DNA from: an uncultured Actinomycetes bacterium
Lineage (GTDB): Bacteria > Actinomycetota > Actinomycetes > Nanopelagicales > Nanopelagicaceae
NCBI GenBank assembly: GCA_903827945.1
Contig: CAIKKN010000009.1
Location: 116,046-168,294 of the forward strand
DNA: 52,249 nt
Direction: 5' to 3'
Part shown: positions 42,845 to 50,536 of the stretch, piece after piece
Numbering within the stretch: position 1 is the first letter of the stretch
How the letters are laid out: every line of letters starts with the position of its first letter
Notes under the pieces: generated by a model
What the model saw: the letters and a program-made list of their open reading frames with translations, nothing else
What the model was told of the DNA's origin: nothing
The model's database searches: none
Program-made: the position numbers and the translations under genes

Positions 42845-43845
42845 TTGATAGTTTGCGGACTGTCACCACGGTTGAAACTCACACCGAGGGCATGCCAACG
42901 CGGGTAGTAACTTCCGGCGTTGGTGACATTCCAGGTAAGACTATGGCGGAAAAACGCCTGTATTTCATTAAGAATCTTGATTACTTACGTGAATGGTTGA
43001 TGTTTGAGCCTCGCGGTCATAGCGCAATGAGCGGTGCGATTCTGCAAAAGCCAACGCGCCCCGATGCTGATTGGGGAGTTGTTTACATTGAAGTTTCCGG
43101 ATGTCTGCCAATGTGTGGACATGGAACCATCGGAGTTGCCACAGCGCTTGTTGAAAAGAAGTTGGTTGAAGTCATCGAACCTCTCACAACCATCCGTCTT
43201 GATACGCCTGCAGGTCTTGTGGTTGTAGACGTAAAAGTTAAAGACGGCAAGGCAGAAAATGTCACTATTATAAACGTTCCATCTTTTTCTTACGCACTTG
43301 ATCAAAGCGTCACTGTTCCGGGGCTTGGAGAGCTTACGTACGACATGGCTTACGGTGGAAACTTTTATGCCATCGTTCCTATTGAAAGAGTCGGCATCGA
43401 TTTCAAGAGAGAGAATGGTCAGAAACTTCTTGATTTAGGACTGCAGATTTCTGATGCAATAAATGAACAAAATCGTCCAGTTCATCCTGAGAACCCGGAC
43501 ATTGCAATTTGCCACCACATTGACTTCATTTCTCCGGGAGGTGACTCTCTTCACTGGAAGAATGCAATGGCCATTCACCCGGGATGGTTTGATCGTTCAC
43601 CTTGTGGAACAGGAACAAGTGCTCGTCTGGCTCAAATGGTTGCGCGCGGAGAATTCAAAGAAGGCGATGTCCTCATTAATGAATCGTGGATTGGCTCGCA
43701 TTTTGAAGGAAGATTTAAGGAGCGAACAAAAGTTGGAAATTTTGACGCGATTATTCCAATGATTACTGGACGTGCTTGGGTTATGGGAGAAGCAACCTGG
43801 CTTCTAGATCCTTCAGATCCATTCCCTAACGGCTTTATTGTTTAG
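42841..43845 (+). CDS. lhpA: 4-Hydroxyproline 2-epimerase (proline racemase family)
   Basis: A 334-residue cofactor-independent epimerase interconverting trans-4-hydroxy-L-proline and cis-4-hydroxy-D-proline. Both catalytic cysteines are visible: Cys in MCGHGTIG (~90) and Cys in DRSPCGTGTSA (~255), which excludes the Thr-variant trans-3-hydroxyproline dehydratases. The N-terminal motif ETHTEGMPTRVV is intact. The chosen ATG overlaps the lhpC stop; a reading-frame extension upstream would run through lhpC. The last 11 bp overlap the convergent aldehyde dehydrogenase gene. Proline racemase activity itself is less likely given the operon. Confidence 0.87.
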   Translation: MIDSLRTVTTVETHTEGMPTRVVTSGVGDIPGKTMAEKRLYFIKNLDYLREWLMFEPRGHSAMSGAILQKPTRPDADWGVVYIEVSGCLPMCGHGTIGVATALVEKKLVEVIEPLTTIRLDTPAGLVVVDVKVKDGKAENVTIINVPSFSYALDQSVTVPGLGELTYDMAYGGNFYAIVPIERVGIDFKRENGQKLLDLGLQISDAINEQNRPVHPENPDIAICHHIDFISPGGDSLHWKNAMAIHPGWFDRSPCGTGTSARLAQMVARGEFKEGDVLINESWIGSHFEGRFKERTKVGNFDAIIPMITGRAWVMGEATWLLDPSDPFPNGFIV

Positions 43846-45331
43846 TACGAACCCCGTTTACTAAACGCTCCAAGCCCAATGGGTTTGAATCTTTGAGAGA
43901 ATCGGGGAGAAGTGAGTCAGGCATTCCCTGGTATGAAACTGGGCGCATAAATCGGTAAATCGCATCTGTTCCGACCGAAGTTGTGTGCGAAGAAGATGAC
44001 GGCCATTGGCCTCCATGCTGCATCGCAGCTGTTACAGAAACTCCAGTAGGGAATGCATTCCAAATAACTCGGCCGGCTTTCTCTGCCAGAACAGCTAGTA
44101 ACGGCGCCACTGAATCACCATCAGAACCATGGATTGTGGCTGTTAATTGCCCCTCTAGAGCAGATGCAATCACTTCATATTGAGACTCTTCAGCGATGGC
44201 GATGACGGTCGTTGGGCCAAAGTGCTCTTCCAGTGCTTGCGGGTGTGCCGAAATAACGCTCCAATCAGCGATGAAGAACGTTGGTGTCACAACGATGCCA
44301 GCACCTGAAGTATTTCCGCTCATTACTTTGACTGAACTCAATTTTGCCAAAGAAGTAATTGCAGCTGAATATCTTTCTGCAATTCCCTGATTAAGAAGGG
44401 GGCCAACCGAGATAGTTGCAAGATACTTTTCCATTTCAGAAAGAAAGAGATCAGCGTGAGATTTAGGGATAACAAATAGGCCAGGTTTCGTGCAGAACTG
44501 CCCAGAACCAAGCAGCGCCGAGTCGACTGCTCCTTTTACAAGTGCATCGTTTCGCTGCGATATTGCAGATGAGGTCACAAATACGGGATTGATAGAGCCC
44601 ATCTCTGCGAATACTGGAATGGGAACTTCGCGCTTTGCTGCAAGGTCCATGAGAAGTTTGCCAACTCCGCCTGAACCTGTAAAACCAATTGCCGTAATCT
44701 TTGGATGGCTCGCAACCCAATGAGTAATTTGTGGATCATTACCTTCCACCATTGAAAAGATTTCTTTTGGTTGACCGGATGCTTCAATTCCACTTTGAAT
44801 AGCGGCAAAAACCAAGCGTGAAGTTTGTGGGTGCGAAGGATGCGCTTTTAGAACTACGGCGCAACCTGCAGCAAGTGCACTAATAGAGTCCCCACCTGCC
44901 GTTGAGAATGCAAGAGGGAAATTGCTTGCTGCGAAAATCGCAACAGTCCCTAGTGGTTGATTTTCTTTGCGGATATCTGGACGCGCGCCCATTGGATAGT
45001 TTGCATCTGCTAGATCAATTTTTGGATCTAAATGCCGTCCGGTCGCAATTTGCGCTGCAAAGAGATTTACTTGAAAAACGGTTCGAGTTAATTCACCATT
45101 AATACGAGCTTCGGGAAGTCCTGACTCTTGTTGCGCGATAGGAACGATCTGCGGCCTTGCTTCTTCAAGGGCTACGGCAATATTTCTTAAGAGGGAGGCA
45201 CGAAGGGCAGGTGTTTGTTCGGGCGCATGCGCCGCCTCGATTATTGCCGAAACTTCGCCTTTTGTTGCGTTTGCAATCTCCGGGCCAAATTCTTCACCCG
45301 TTTGTGGGTTTACTGCGCGAAAGTTGTTCAA
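43835..45331 (-). CDS. 2-Oxoglutarate semialdehyde (2,5-dioxovalerate) dehydrogenase
   Basis: A 498-residue NAD(P)-dependent aldehyde dehydrogenase of the KGSADH type. The catalytic Cys is in GSGQFCTKPG, the general-base Glu in VFAEMGSINPVF, and the cofactor site in FTGSGGVGKLLM. The family hallmark AFPTGVSVTAAMQHGGQWPSSS near the C-terminus separates it from ordinary ALDHs. It would finish hydroxyproline catabolism by oxidising 2-oxoglutarate semialdehyde to 2-oxoglutarate. The start is TTG directly abutting the trhO stop (TAATTG), giving FRAVNPQTG at residue 4 on, as expected. It is convergent with lhpA. Confidence 0.88.
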   Translation of the reverse strand: MNNFRAVNPQTGEEFGPEIANATKGEVSAIIEAAHAPEQTPALRASLLRNIAVALEEARPQIVPIAQQESGLPEARINGELTRTVFQVNLFAAQIATGRHLDPKIDLADANYPMGARPDIRKENQPLGTVAIFAASNFPLAFSTAGGDSISALAAGCAVVLKAHPSHPQTSRLVFAAIQSGIEASGQPKEIFSMVEGNDPQITHWVASHPKITAIGFTGSGGVGKLLMDLAAKREVPIPVFAEMGSINPVFVTSSAISQRNDALVKGAVDSALLGSGQFCTKPGLFVIPKSHADLFLSEMEKYLATISVGPLLNQGIAERYSAAITSLAKLSSVKVMSGNTSGAGIVVTPTFFIADWSVISAHPQALEEHFGPTTVIAIAEESQYEVIASALEGQLTATIHGSDGDSVAPLLAVLAEKAGRVIWNAFPTGVSVTAAMQHGGQWPSSSSHTTSVGTDAIYRFMRPVSYQGMPDSLLPDSLKDSNPLGLERLVNGVRTKQ

Positions 45332-46240
45332 TTATCCGACCATGCCTTTGTGATTGATTTTGGAAGGTTCGTGTCCACATTCGGTATTCGACTGGACGCT
45401 TGCGCAATCGTCGCAAAGCAGAATCAGTTGGTAACAAGCCTTATTGGCACAGTTTCGGAAGCTCTTTGTCTTTCCGCCGCATTTTTCACATTCGCCAATC
45501 ACTTCTGGATTCTCGCTGAAGTCTTGGACCATGCGCTTATCAAAAATATAAAGTGACCCATCCCAGAGCCCGTCATTTCCAAATTTCTCGCCGTAGCGAA
45601 CTATTCCACCTTTGACTTGGTAGACCTCTTTAAATCCCCGATTAACCATGACAGCCGAGAGAATTTCACAACGGACGCCACCCGTGCAATAAGTGACAAT
45701 TGGCTTATCTTTGAGGTGATCGTATTTTCCAGATTCCACTTCTCCGACAAAGTCGTGAGAGGTGAGCACATCAGGAACCAGCGCGCCGCGAAATTTTCCG
45801 ATCTTGGCTTCAAAAGCATTTCTTCCATCGAAGAAAACCACTTCATCTCCGCGTTCTTCGACTAACTGATTCACTTCTTCAGGACGCAGATGTTTTCCGC
45901 CGTTAACAACGCCGTTTATATCAACTTGAATCTCGGTGGGACTTGAAAAAGCTACAAGTTCCTTCTTCACTTTCACACTGAGACGCGGAAATTCATCGCC
46001 CTGGCCTTGCGACCATTTGAAGTCGATTTTCTTAAAGCCTGGATACTCTTTTGTTTGACGGATGTACTTTTTGAGGTCTGACATATTGCCGCCCAAAGTT
46101 CCATTAATTCCATGCTCGGAAATCAGGATGCGGCCCTTAAGGTTCAATGTTTCACAAAGATTCTTCTGCCACATCTTGAGAGCTACAGGATCGGCCACGG
46201 GGGTGAATCCGTAATAGAGAATGACCTTCTGGAGTTCCAT
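45332..46240 (-). CDS. trhO: tRNA uridine-34 hydroxylase TrhO (rhodanese family)
   Basis: A 302-residue cytosolic protein of the UPF0176 family. It has an N-terminal ferredoxin-like domain (1-95), a rhodanese domain with the catalytic loop TYCTGGVRCE, and a Cys-rich C-terminal zinc-ribbon-like end (CEKCGGKT, CANKAC, CDDC). TrhO makes 5-hydroxyuridine at tRNA position 34 in an oxygen-dependent manner (family knowledge). A TAGAAT box 6 nt before its ATG marks a leaderless promoter that would drive both trhO and the aldehyde dehydrogenase. A link between tRNA modification and hydroxyproline use is not obvious. Confidence 0.93.
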   Translation of the reverse strand: MELQKVILYYGFTPVADPVALKMWQKNLCETLNLKGRILISEHGINGTLGGNMSDLKKYIRQTKEYPGFKKIDFKWSQGQGDEFPRLSVKVKKELVAFSSPTEIQVDINGVVNGGKHLRPEEVNQLVEERGDEVVFFDGRNAFEAKIGKFRGALVPDVLTSHDFVGEVESGKYDHLKDKPIVTYCTGGVRCEILSAVMVNRGFKEVYQVKGGIVRYGEKFGNDGLWDGSLYIFDKRMVQDFSENPEVIGECEKCGGKTKSFRNCANKACYQLILLCDDCASVQSNTECGHEPSKINHKGMVG

Positions 46241-46246
46241 GGCCTC

Positions 46247-46252
46247 ATTCTA
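46247..46252 (-). promoter_or_regulatory. -10 box of a leaderless trhO promoter
   Basis: On the minus strand TAGAAT is 6 nt before the trhO ATG, the same hexamer and spacing as at nnrD and the MgtE-N/CBS gene. Confidence 0.55.
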
Positions 46253-46308
46253 GAGGTGAATTCACAGCACTTTCTATCTCGTCAGATTGAGGAAATGCTG
46301 ACAGAATC

Positions 46309-47250
46309 GTGACTGTGGCGACTTTGTTGCGTGTGAGGCGGCGGAGAACGATTGCATCTGCGCTCATCTCTCTGCTCATATTTTCTTCGGCCACTCAATC
46401 TACTTATGGTGATGACTCTCAACTGCCAGCGCTAGTCGATGCACCGATTCCTGCCAATGTGACTCCAACTATTTCTGGGATAGCGGCCGATCGCCCCACA
46501 CCATATAAGGATCGTTGCCACACACAACAAGATTTGACCAAATCAGAATCGGCCTGCGTATACGGTGATCGAAAGTCTAAAACGACGATTGTTCTTTTCG
46601 GCGATAGTCACGCCCTCTCGTGGTTTCCTGCAATCGAAAGGCTTGCACTTGCAAAGAAGTGGAAACTGGTTTCTCTCACAATGTCTTCTTGCTGGCCAGC
46701 AGATATTCTGGCTTGGAATTCTACGAAGAATGCCTTGATGGCAAATTGCACAATTTGGCGGACAGATACAGTCAACGACATACTCGCAATGAAACCAAAG
46801 ATGATTTTTGTGGCCGGGACTCGTGGATTTACTACTGTAGATGGCGATATGAATTTAATTCTTGGCGACGCGCGCACGGCTACATGGGAAGCCGGGATGG
46901 TGCGAACCCTTGACGATTTAAAGAAAGCTTCAAAACTTGTTGTGTATTTGGCAGATACTCCGGTCTCCGCTGTGGACTCACCTACATGTTTGCGTGCTCA
47001 TAGAAATAGCATCGCTGCCTGTGCAACTCCATACGCAAAAGCGGTCTCAACAAAATGGTTAGCTGAAGAGCAGCATGTAGCCACCACGGAAGGCGTCATG
47101 TGGATTGACCCAACACCTTGGATTTGCTCAACTGAACCTTGCTCCCCGCTCTCCGGAAAATACATAATTTATGTCGACAGCGGTCACTTAACAGCATCTT
47201 TTGCTCGGACACTTGAAAAGCCGCTATGGGCAGAAATCACTTCCCAATAG
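46309..47250 (+). CDS. Secreted SGNH-domain protein
   Basis: A 313-residue protein with a basic N-terminus (RVRRRR) and a hydrophobic segment (IASALISLLIFSSA, 16-29) forming a signal peptide or anchor, then an SGNH hydrolase-like domain. Block I is GDSHALSWFPAIE and the C-terminal DSGHLT supplies the Asp/His pair. It looks like the free-standing counterpart of the C-terminal half of the OafA-type protein at 37483-39246: the motif spacing, WFPA.E signature and Cys-rich loops agree. GTG start (46309 or 46315); GAGGAA lies upstream at long spacing. Likely acts on exported glycans; substrate unknown. Confidence 0.8.
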   Translation: MTVATLLRVRRRRTIASALISLLIFSSATQSTYGDDSQLPALVDAPIPANVTPTISGIAADRPTPYKDRCHTQQDLTKSESACVYGDRKSKTTIVLFGDSHALSWFPAIERLALAKKWKLVSLTMSSCWPADILAWNSTKNALMANCTIWRTDTVNDILAMKPKMIFVAGTRGFTTVDGDMNLILGDARTATWEAGMVRTLDDLKKASKLVVYLADTPVSAVDSPTCLRAHRNSIAACATPYAKAVSTKWLAEEQHVATTEGVMWIDPTPWICSTEPCSPLSGKYIIYVDSGHLTASFARTLEKPLWAEITSQ

Positions 47251-47262
47251 AATGTTGGCACT

Positions 47263-47961
47263 ATGAAAATCCTTGCAATCCAGAACGACCCTACTGATCC
47301 ACCACACCTTGTGGGTGAATGGTTGCAGGAACAGGGTTTTGAGATTGTTGTTACAAAGGCATTTGATGGTGAGATAGTCCCGACAACGGTTCCTGATGGG
47401 TTTGCTGCGGTAATTCCACTCGGTGGATCAATGGGCGCACTCGATGATCACATCGCGCCATGGTTGCCTAATGAGCGCAAACTTCTTGCCGATGCAGTTG
47501 CAAGAGATATCCCAATTTTTGCAATTTGCTTAGGCGCGCAATTATTGGCAGAAGCACTTGATGGCAAAGTTAGCCGCGCAGAGGTTGGTGAAATCGGGAT
47601 TTATTCAGTCACGCCAAACTCCGCCGCAGCGTCTGATCCAATCTTTAATTTGAGCACTGACGTTCTTGTTACACAATGGCACGAAGATCAAGTAACCCAA
47701 CTTCCAACCGGCGCAGTAACACTGGCTTCAAGCGCCCTCTGTCCAAATCAGGTGTTTCGAATCGGCTCAAAGACATATGCAACTCAATTCCACCCAGAAG
47801 TTGATAGTTCGATTATTCAGTTGTGGGAGGCGGATGCCGATAACGCTTTTCTTGAGTCAGGAAAAAGCTCGGTAGAAGAGGAAGTGCGTAGAGCAGAAGC
47901 CGAACTTGTTCGAGTTTGGAAACCAGTAATACAAGGCTGGGGAAAGCTAATTCAGCAATAA
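47263..47961 (+). CDS. Class I glutamine amidotransferase-like protein (GMP synthase-type)
   Basis: A 232-residue GATase-1 domain protein. The nucleophile Cys lies in FAICLGAQLLAEAL, and FHPEVD supplies the His and Glu of the triad. The C-terminal ~40 residues are helical and charged. Stand-alone proteins of this type hydrolyse glutamine or gamma-glutamyl amides; with the gamma-glutamyl-ligase-like gene 2.5 kb away a hydrolase role for gamma-glutamyl conjugates is conceivable, but the sequence is closer to the GMP-synthase-like group than to PuuD. A TAGAAT box (47248-47253) lies 9 nt before the ATG. Confidence 0.82.
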   Translation: MKILAIQNDPTDPPHLVGEWLQEQGFEIVVTKAFDGEIVPTTVPDGFAAVIPLGGSMGALDDHIAPWLPNERKLLADAVARDIPIFAICLGAQLLAEALDGKVSRAEVGEIGIYSVTPNSAAASDPIFNLSTDVLVTQWHEDQVTQLPTGAVTLASSALCPNQVFRIGSKTYATQFHPEVDSSIIQLWEADADNAFLESGKSSVEEEVRRAEAELVRVWKPVIQGWGKLIQQ

Positions 47962-47964
47962 CTC

Positions 47965-48726
47965 TTATTGAGCAGTCATCCCACCGTCTGCAGAAACGAT
48001 GGATCCAGTCATAAATGAGGATTCATCAGATGCCAAGAAAAGAACAAGGTTGGCAATTTCACGAGGGGTGCCTGGGCGACCAATCGGTTGAAACGAGTCA
48101 ATAGTCTTATAGACATGATCTAGACCGCCAAGCATCTTTGCATGCGCGTGATTGATTGGCGTATCAACCCAACCAGGGCAAATAGCATTACAGCGAACGC
48201 CAGTCTTTGCGTAATCCAACGCAATTCCGCGAGTGAACATCACGATTGCACCTTTAGAGGCGGAGTAAACGCTAAGGAATGGTTCTGACACAAGTCCATT
48301 TACACTCGACATGTTCACAATCGAGCCACTTCCTTGTTTGAGCATTGCAGGTAAAACTGCGCGCGTTAAATACATCGCACCTTTAATATTTACAGAGAGC
48401 GTGCGATCGATAGTTTCATTTGATACTTCATGGAAGACTCCGGGCAAGTTAACGCCAGCGTTATTAACGAGAATATCTACAGTTCCAAATTCCTTAATTG
48501 CATCTGCAACGACAGCATCACATTGTTGGAAGTCGGAGATGTCTATTGTTGCCTCACGAGCAGTCCCACCTGTTTCACGAATCTTTTGGGCAGTGGCCTG
48601 CGCAGCTGCGGCATTGATATCTGCACAAATTACTTTTGCGCCCTCTTCGGCAAGGCGAATCGCACTTGCTTCACCAATACCCGAACCAGCACCTGTAACA
48701 ATCGCAACTTTATTTTCGACTCTCAT
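47965..48726 (-). CDS. Short-chain dehydrogenase/reductase
   Basis: A 253-residue classical SDR. The cofactor motif TGAGSGIGEASA is at about 11-22 and an Asp in CADINA after strand 2 favours NAD(H). NNAG, the catalytic Ser in NMSSVNG and YSASK with Tyr/Lys follow, and the C-terminus SIVSADGGMTAQ is typical. The ATG is chosen over the adjacent upstream TTG; GAGGAAAA provides the ribosome site. Family members reduce or oxidise sugars, acyl-ACP or alcohols; the substrate is unknown. It is downstream of the APC permease on the same strand but separated by a strong hairpin. Confidence 0.87.
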   Translation of the reverse strand: MRVENKVAIVTGAGSGIGEASAIRLAEEGAKVICADINAAAAQATAQKIRETGGTAREATIDISDFQQCDAVVADAIKEFGTVDILVNNAGVNLPGVFHEVSNETIDRTLSVNIKGAMYLTRAVLPAMLKQGSGSIVNMSSVNGLVSEPFLSVYSASKGAIVMFTRGIALDYAKTGVRCNAICPGWVDTPINHAHAKMLGGLDHVYKTIDSFQPIGRPGTPREIANLVLFLASDESSFMTGSIVSADGGMTAQ

Positions 48727-48768
48727 CAATTTTCCTCATTCACAAATTAGATGTCCTTGTATAAATAG

Positions 48769-48801
48769 TAGAGCCGCTACGCAATATGCGCAGCGGCTCT
48801 A
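48769..48801 (-). terminator. Hairpin terminator after the APC permease gene
   Basis: A 15-bp stem (one G-U pair) with a 3-nt loop: TAGAGCCGCTGCGCA pairs with TGCGTAGCGGCTCTA on the minus strand, 19 nt after the permease stop. The following T tract is weak (ACTATTTATAC), so termination may be partial or the hairpin may protect the 3' end. Confidence 0.75.
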
Positions 48802-48819
48802 ACTTATATTTCTTTGAGA

Positions 48820-50310
48820 TTAATCGAGGGTACGAACTGCGCCCTTGAAGTGGTTCTTAGCGCCAAGTGCCCACCAGATGAGTGCTCCACCGATAACAAC
48901 GAGGAACCCAATAGGTGTGTAGTTAGCAGCCTTGATATCGAAGCCCTTGCCCCACCAAACACCTGCTGGTGTTGTAGGCATGATGAAGTAGATTGAAACG
49001 AATACGATTTCAAGGACCGCTACGGGAGCCATCCACTTCCACTTCTTACCAAGATTCCACTCGCCTTGTACGAAGGAGTCACCCTTGCGCCAGCGTAGAT
49101 AAATAGGAATTGCGAAGGATCCGAAGAGGCCAATAACTGCCATTGATGTAACAGCGAAGAAGGCCACTGCAGACCAGAGAGCTGGAATGGTGACAATAAT
49201 CGCTGCTGCTCCGAGACCGAAGGCTGCATGTGAAGGATTCTTGTTTCCATCAAGCTTTGTCCAGTACTTGTGTCCTGGCACTGCCTTATCGCGAGAGAAG
49301 GCGAACAACATACGTGAACCAGCAGTTACGCAAGACATTCCACAGAAGAACTGACCAAGACATGTGATGATCATGATGAGCTTTGCCCAACCACCAGGAA
49401 CTGCAGAGTCAATAAGTCCAAGAACGCTTCCGCCGCCCTTTGTTATACCTGCTTCGTCTGTAGCTGCAAAGAGGAATGAGAGAAGAAGAATCCATCCAGC
49501 AACTGCTGAATATGCAATCGACTTCCACAGACCTTGTGCAGCAGCTTTTCCTGCTTGACCAGTTTCTTCAGAGACGTGAGCCGAAGCATCAAAGCCTGTG
49601 ATTGTGTACTGAGTAAGAAGGAAGCCAAGAGGTAAAACGTAAATCCAGAATGCGCGATGTGAGAATCCACTGTTATTGATCTGGTGAGTGAAAACCCAAT
49701 GTGCGGTTTGGTGATGAGTTGGGATAAGTACAAAAATTGCAATGATTGCAGCAACACCAAATACGTGTACCCAAACGTTGATTCCTTGTAGCTTGTGAAT
49801 GAAGGTAGCGCCCCAAATATTCATCAGAATATGAATCAGTGTGGTTACGAAGAAGACAAGGAAAATTGTCTTCAAGTTACCTGGGTCAAATGCGCTTGTG
49901 TATTTGCTCATCGCATATGTGAAGAAGTTAGCGAAGCCGTAGTCAACGCCAGCTGTAACAGTGATCAAACCAAGAAGGTTTAGCCAACCTGTGATCCAGC
50001 CGTGGATTGGCTTGCCCAAGTTGAGCGCCCAATAATAAATTCCGCCTGCTGTTGGCATCGCGGAGACTAGCTCGGCCATGGTGAGGCCGATGATCATGAT
50101 TAAGCTGGCAATTATTGGCCAACCTACAGAAATAGCGACCGGACCGCCGTTATTCCAAGCCTGGGCAAAGGTTGTGAAGCAACCTGAGAGGATCGAAATA
50201 ATTGAGAACGAGATTGCAAAGTTGTGGAATCCGCTCCATTTTCTGTCAAACTCTTGTTTGTAGCCAAGCTCAGCAAGTTTGCGAGCATCGGCATCATTCG
50301 AATTAACCAT
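48820..50310 (-). CDS. APC-superfamily amino acid/amine permease
   Basis: A 496-residue carrier with 12 predicted membrane helices (LeuT fold). The N-terminal motif GYKQEFDRKWSGFHNFAISFS and PTAGGIYYWALNL match the amino acid/choline/GABA transporter (ACT) subgroup, relatives of GABA and choline permeases. ATG 50310 (MVNSNDADARKL) is chosen since upstream residues have no homology character. It is divergent from the glutamine-synthetase-like gene with 226 bp between, a layout typical of amine uptake coupled to gamma-glutamylation. The substrate (GABA, polyamine, ethanolamine or an amino acid) is not resolvable. Confidence 0.87.
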   Translation of the reverse strand: MVNSNDADARKLAELGYKQEFDRKWSGFHNFAISFSIISILSGCFTTFAQAWNNGGPVAISVGWPIIASLIMIIGLTMAELVSAMPTAGGIYYWALNLGKPIHGWITGWLNLLGLITVTAGVDYGFANFFTYAMSKYTSAFDPGNLKTIFLVFFVTTLIHILMNIWGATFIHKLQGINVWVHVFGVAAIIAIFVLIPTHHQTAHWVFTHQINNSGFSHRAFWIYVLPLGFLLTQYTITGFDASAHVSEETGQAGKAAAQGLWKSIAYSAVAGWILLLSFLFAATDEAGITKGGGSVLGLIDSAVPGGWAKLIMIITCLGQFFCGMSCVTAGSRMLFAFSRDKAVPGHKYWTKLDGNKNPSHAAFGLGAAAIIVTIPALWSAVAFFAVTSMAVIGLFGSFAIPIYLRWRKGDSFVQGEWNLGKKWKWMAPVAVLEIVFVSIYFIMPTTPAGVWWGKGFDIKAANYTPIGFLVVIGGALIWWALGAKNHFKGAVRTLD

Positions 50311-50536
50311 TGTGCAAGGTCCAGCCTTTCTAGGTTGTTTCAAGTTGGTTAGTACGGGTGAAAGAATTGTGCAGTGAGTCACTCTCAATTGCTAGTACAT
50401 TTTGGAATAATTCATCTATTGGTTGAGCGCCCAAATCGGGTCAAAATGGCCCAAAGCATTGTCGCTTTGCGCTCAAGCGGGTAACCTCAAGTCCTCGTTC
50501 CAACACCCTGTTTGGATGCGCCGGAAAGGAGCCCTT
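50311..50536. promoter_or_regulatory. Divergent intergenic region of the permease and glutamine-synthetase-like genes
   Basis: The largest gap in the window. It holds an 11-nt dyad AGTGA-G-TCACT (50373-50383), a direct repeat GCCCAAA at 50429-50435 and 50449-50455 (20 bp apart, same helix face), and a weak TTGGTT-N17-CAAAAT promoter candidate toward the right. An AAGGAG ribosome site (50526-50531) precedes the right-hand GTG. No tRNA or protein gene is apparent. Confidence 0.4.

Noticed and set aside
47263-47961. GATase as PuuD (gamma-glutamyl-GABA hydrolase)
   Set aside because: Motifs resemble GMP-synthase-type GATase more than PuuD, and it is on the far side of the SDR and permease genes. 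Kept as a generic GATase.
36021-50383. Shared TGAGTCA core in the dyads at 36017-36035 and 50373-50383 as one regulon
   Set aside because: A 7-mer match is expected several times in 52 kb and it also occurs inside coding sequence (secA, the semialdehyde dehydrogenase gene). The flanks differ.
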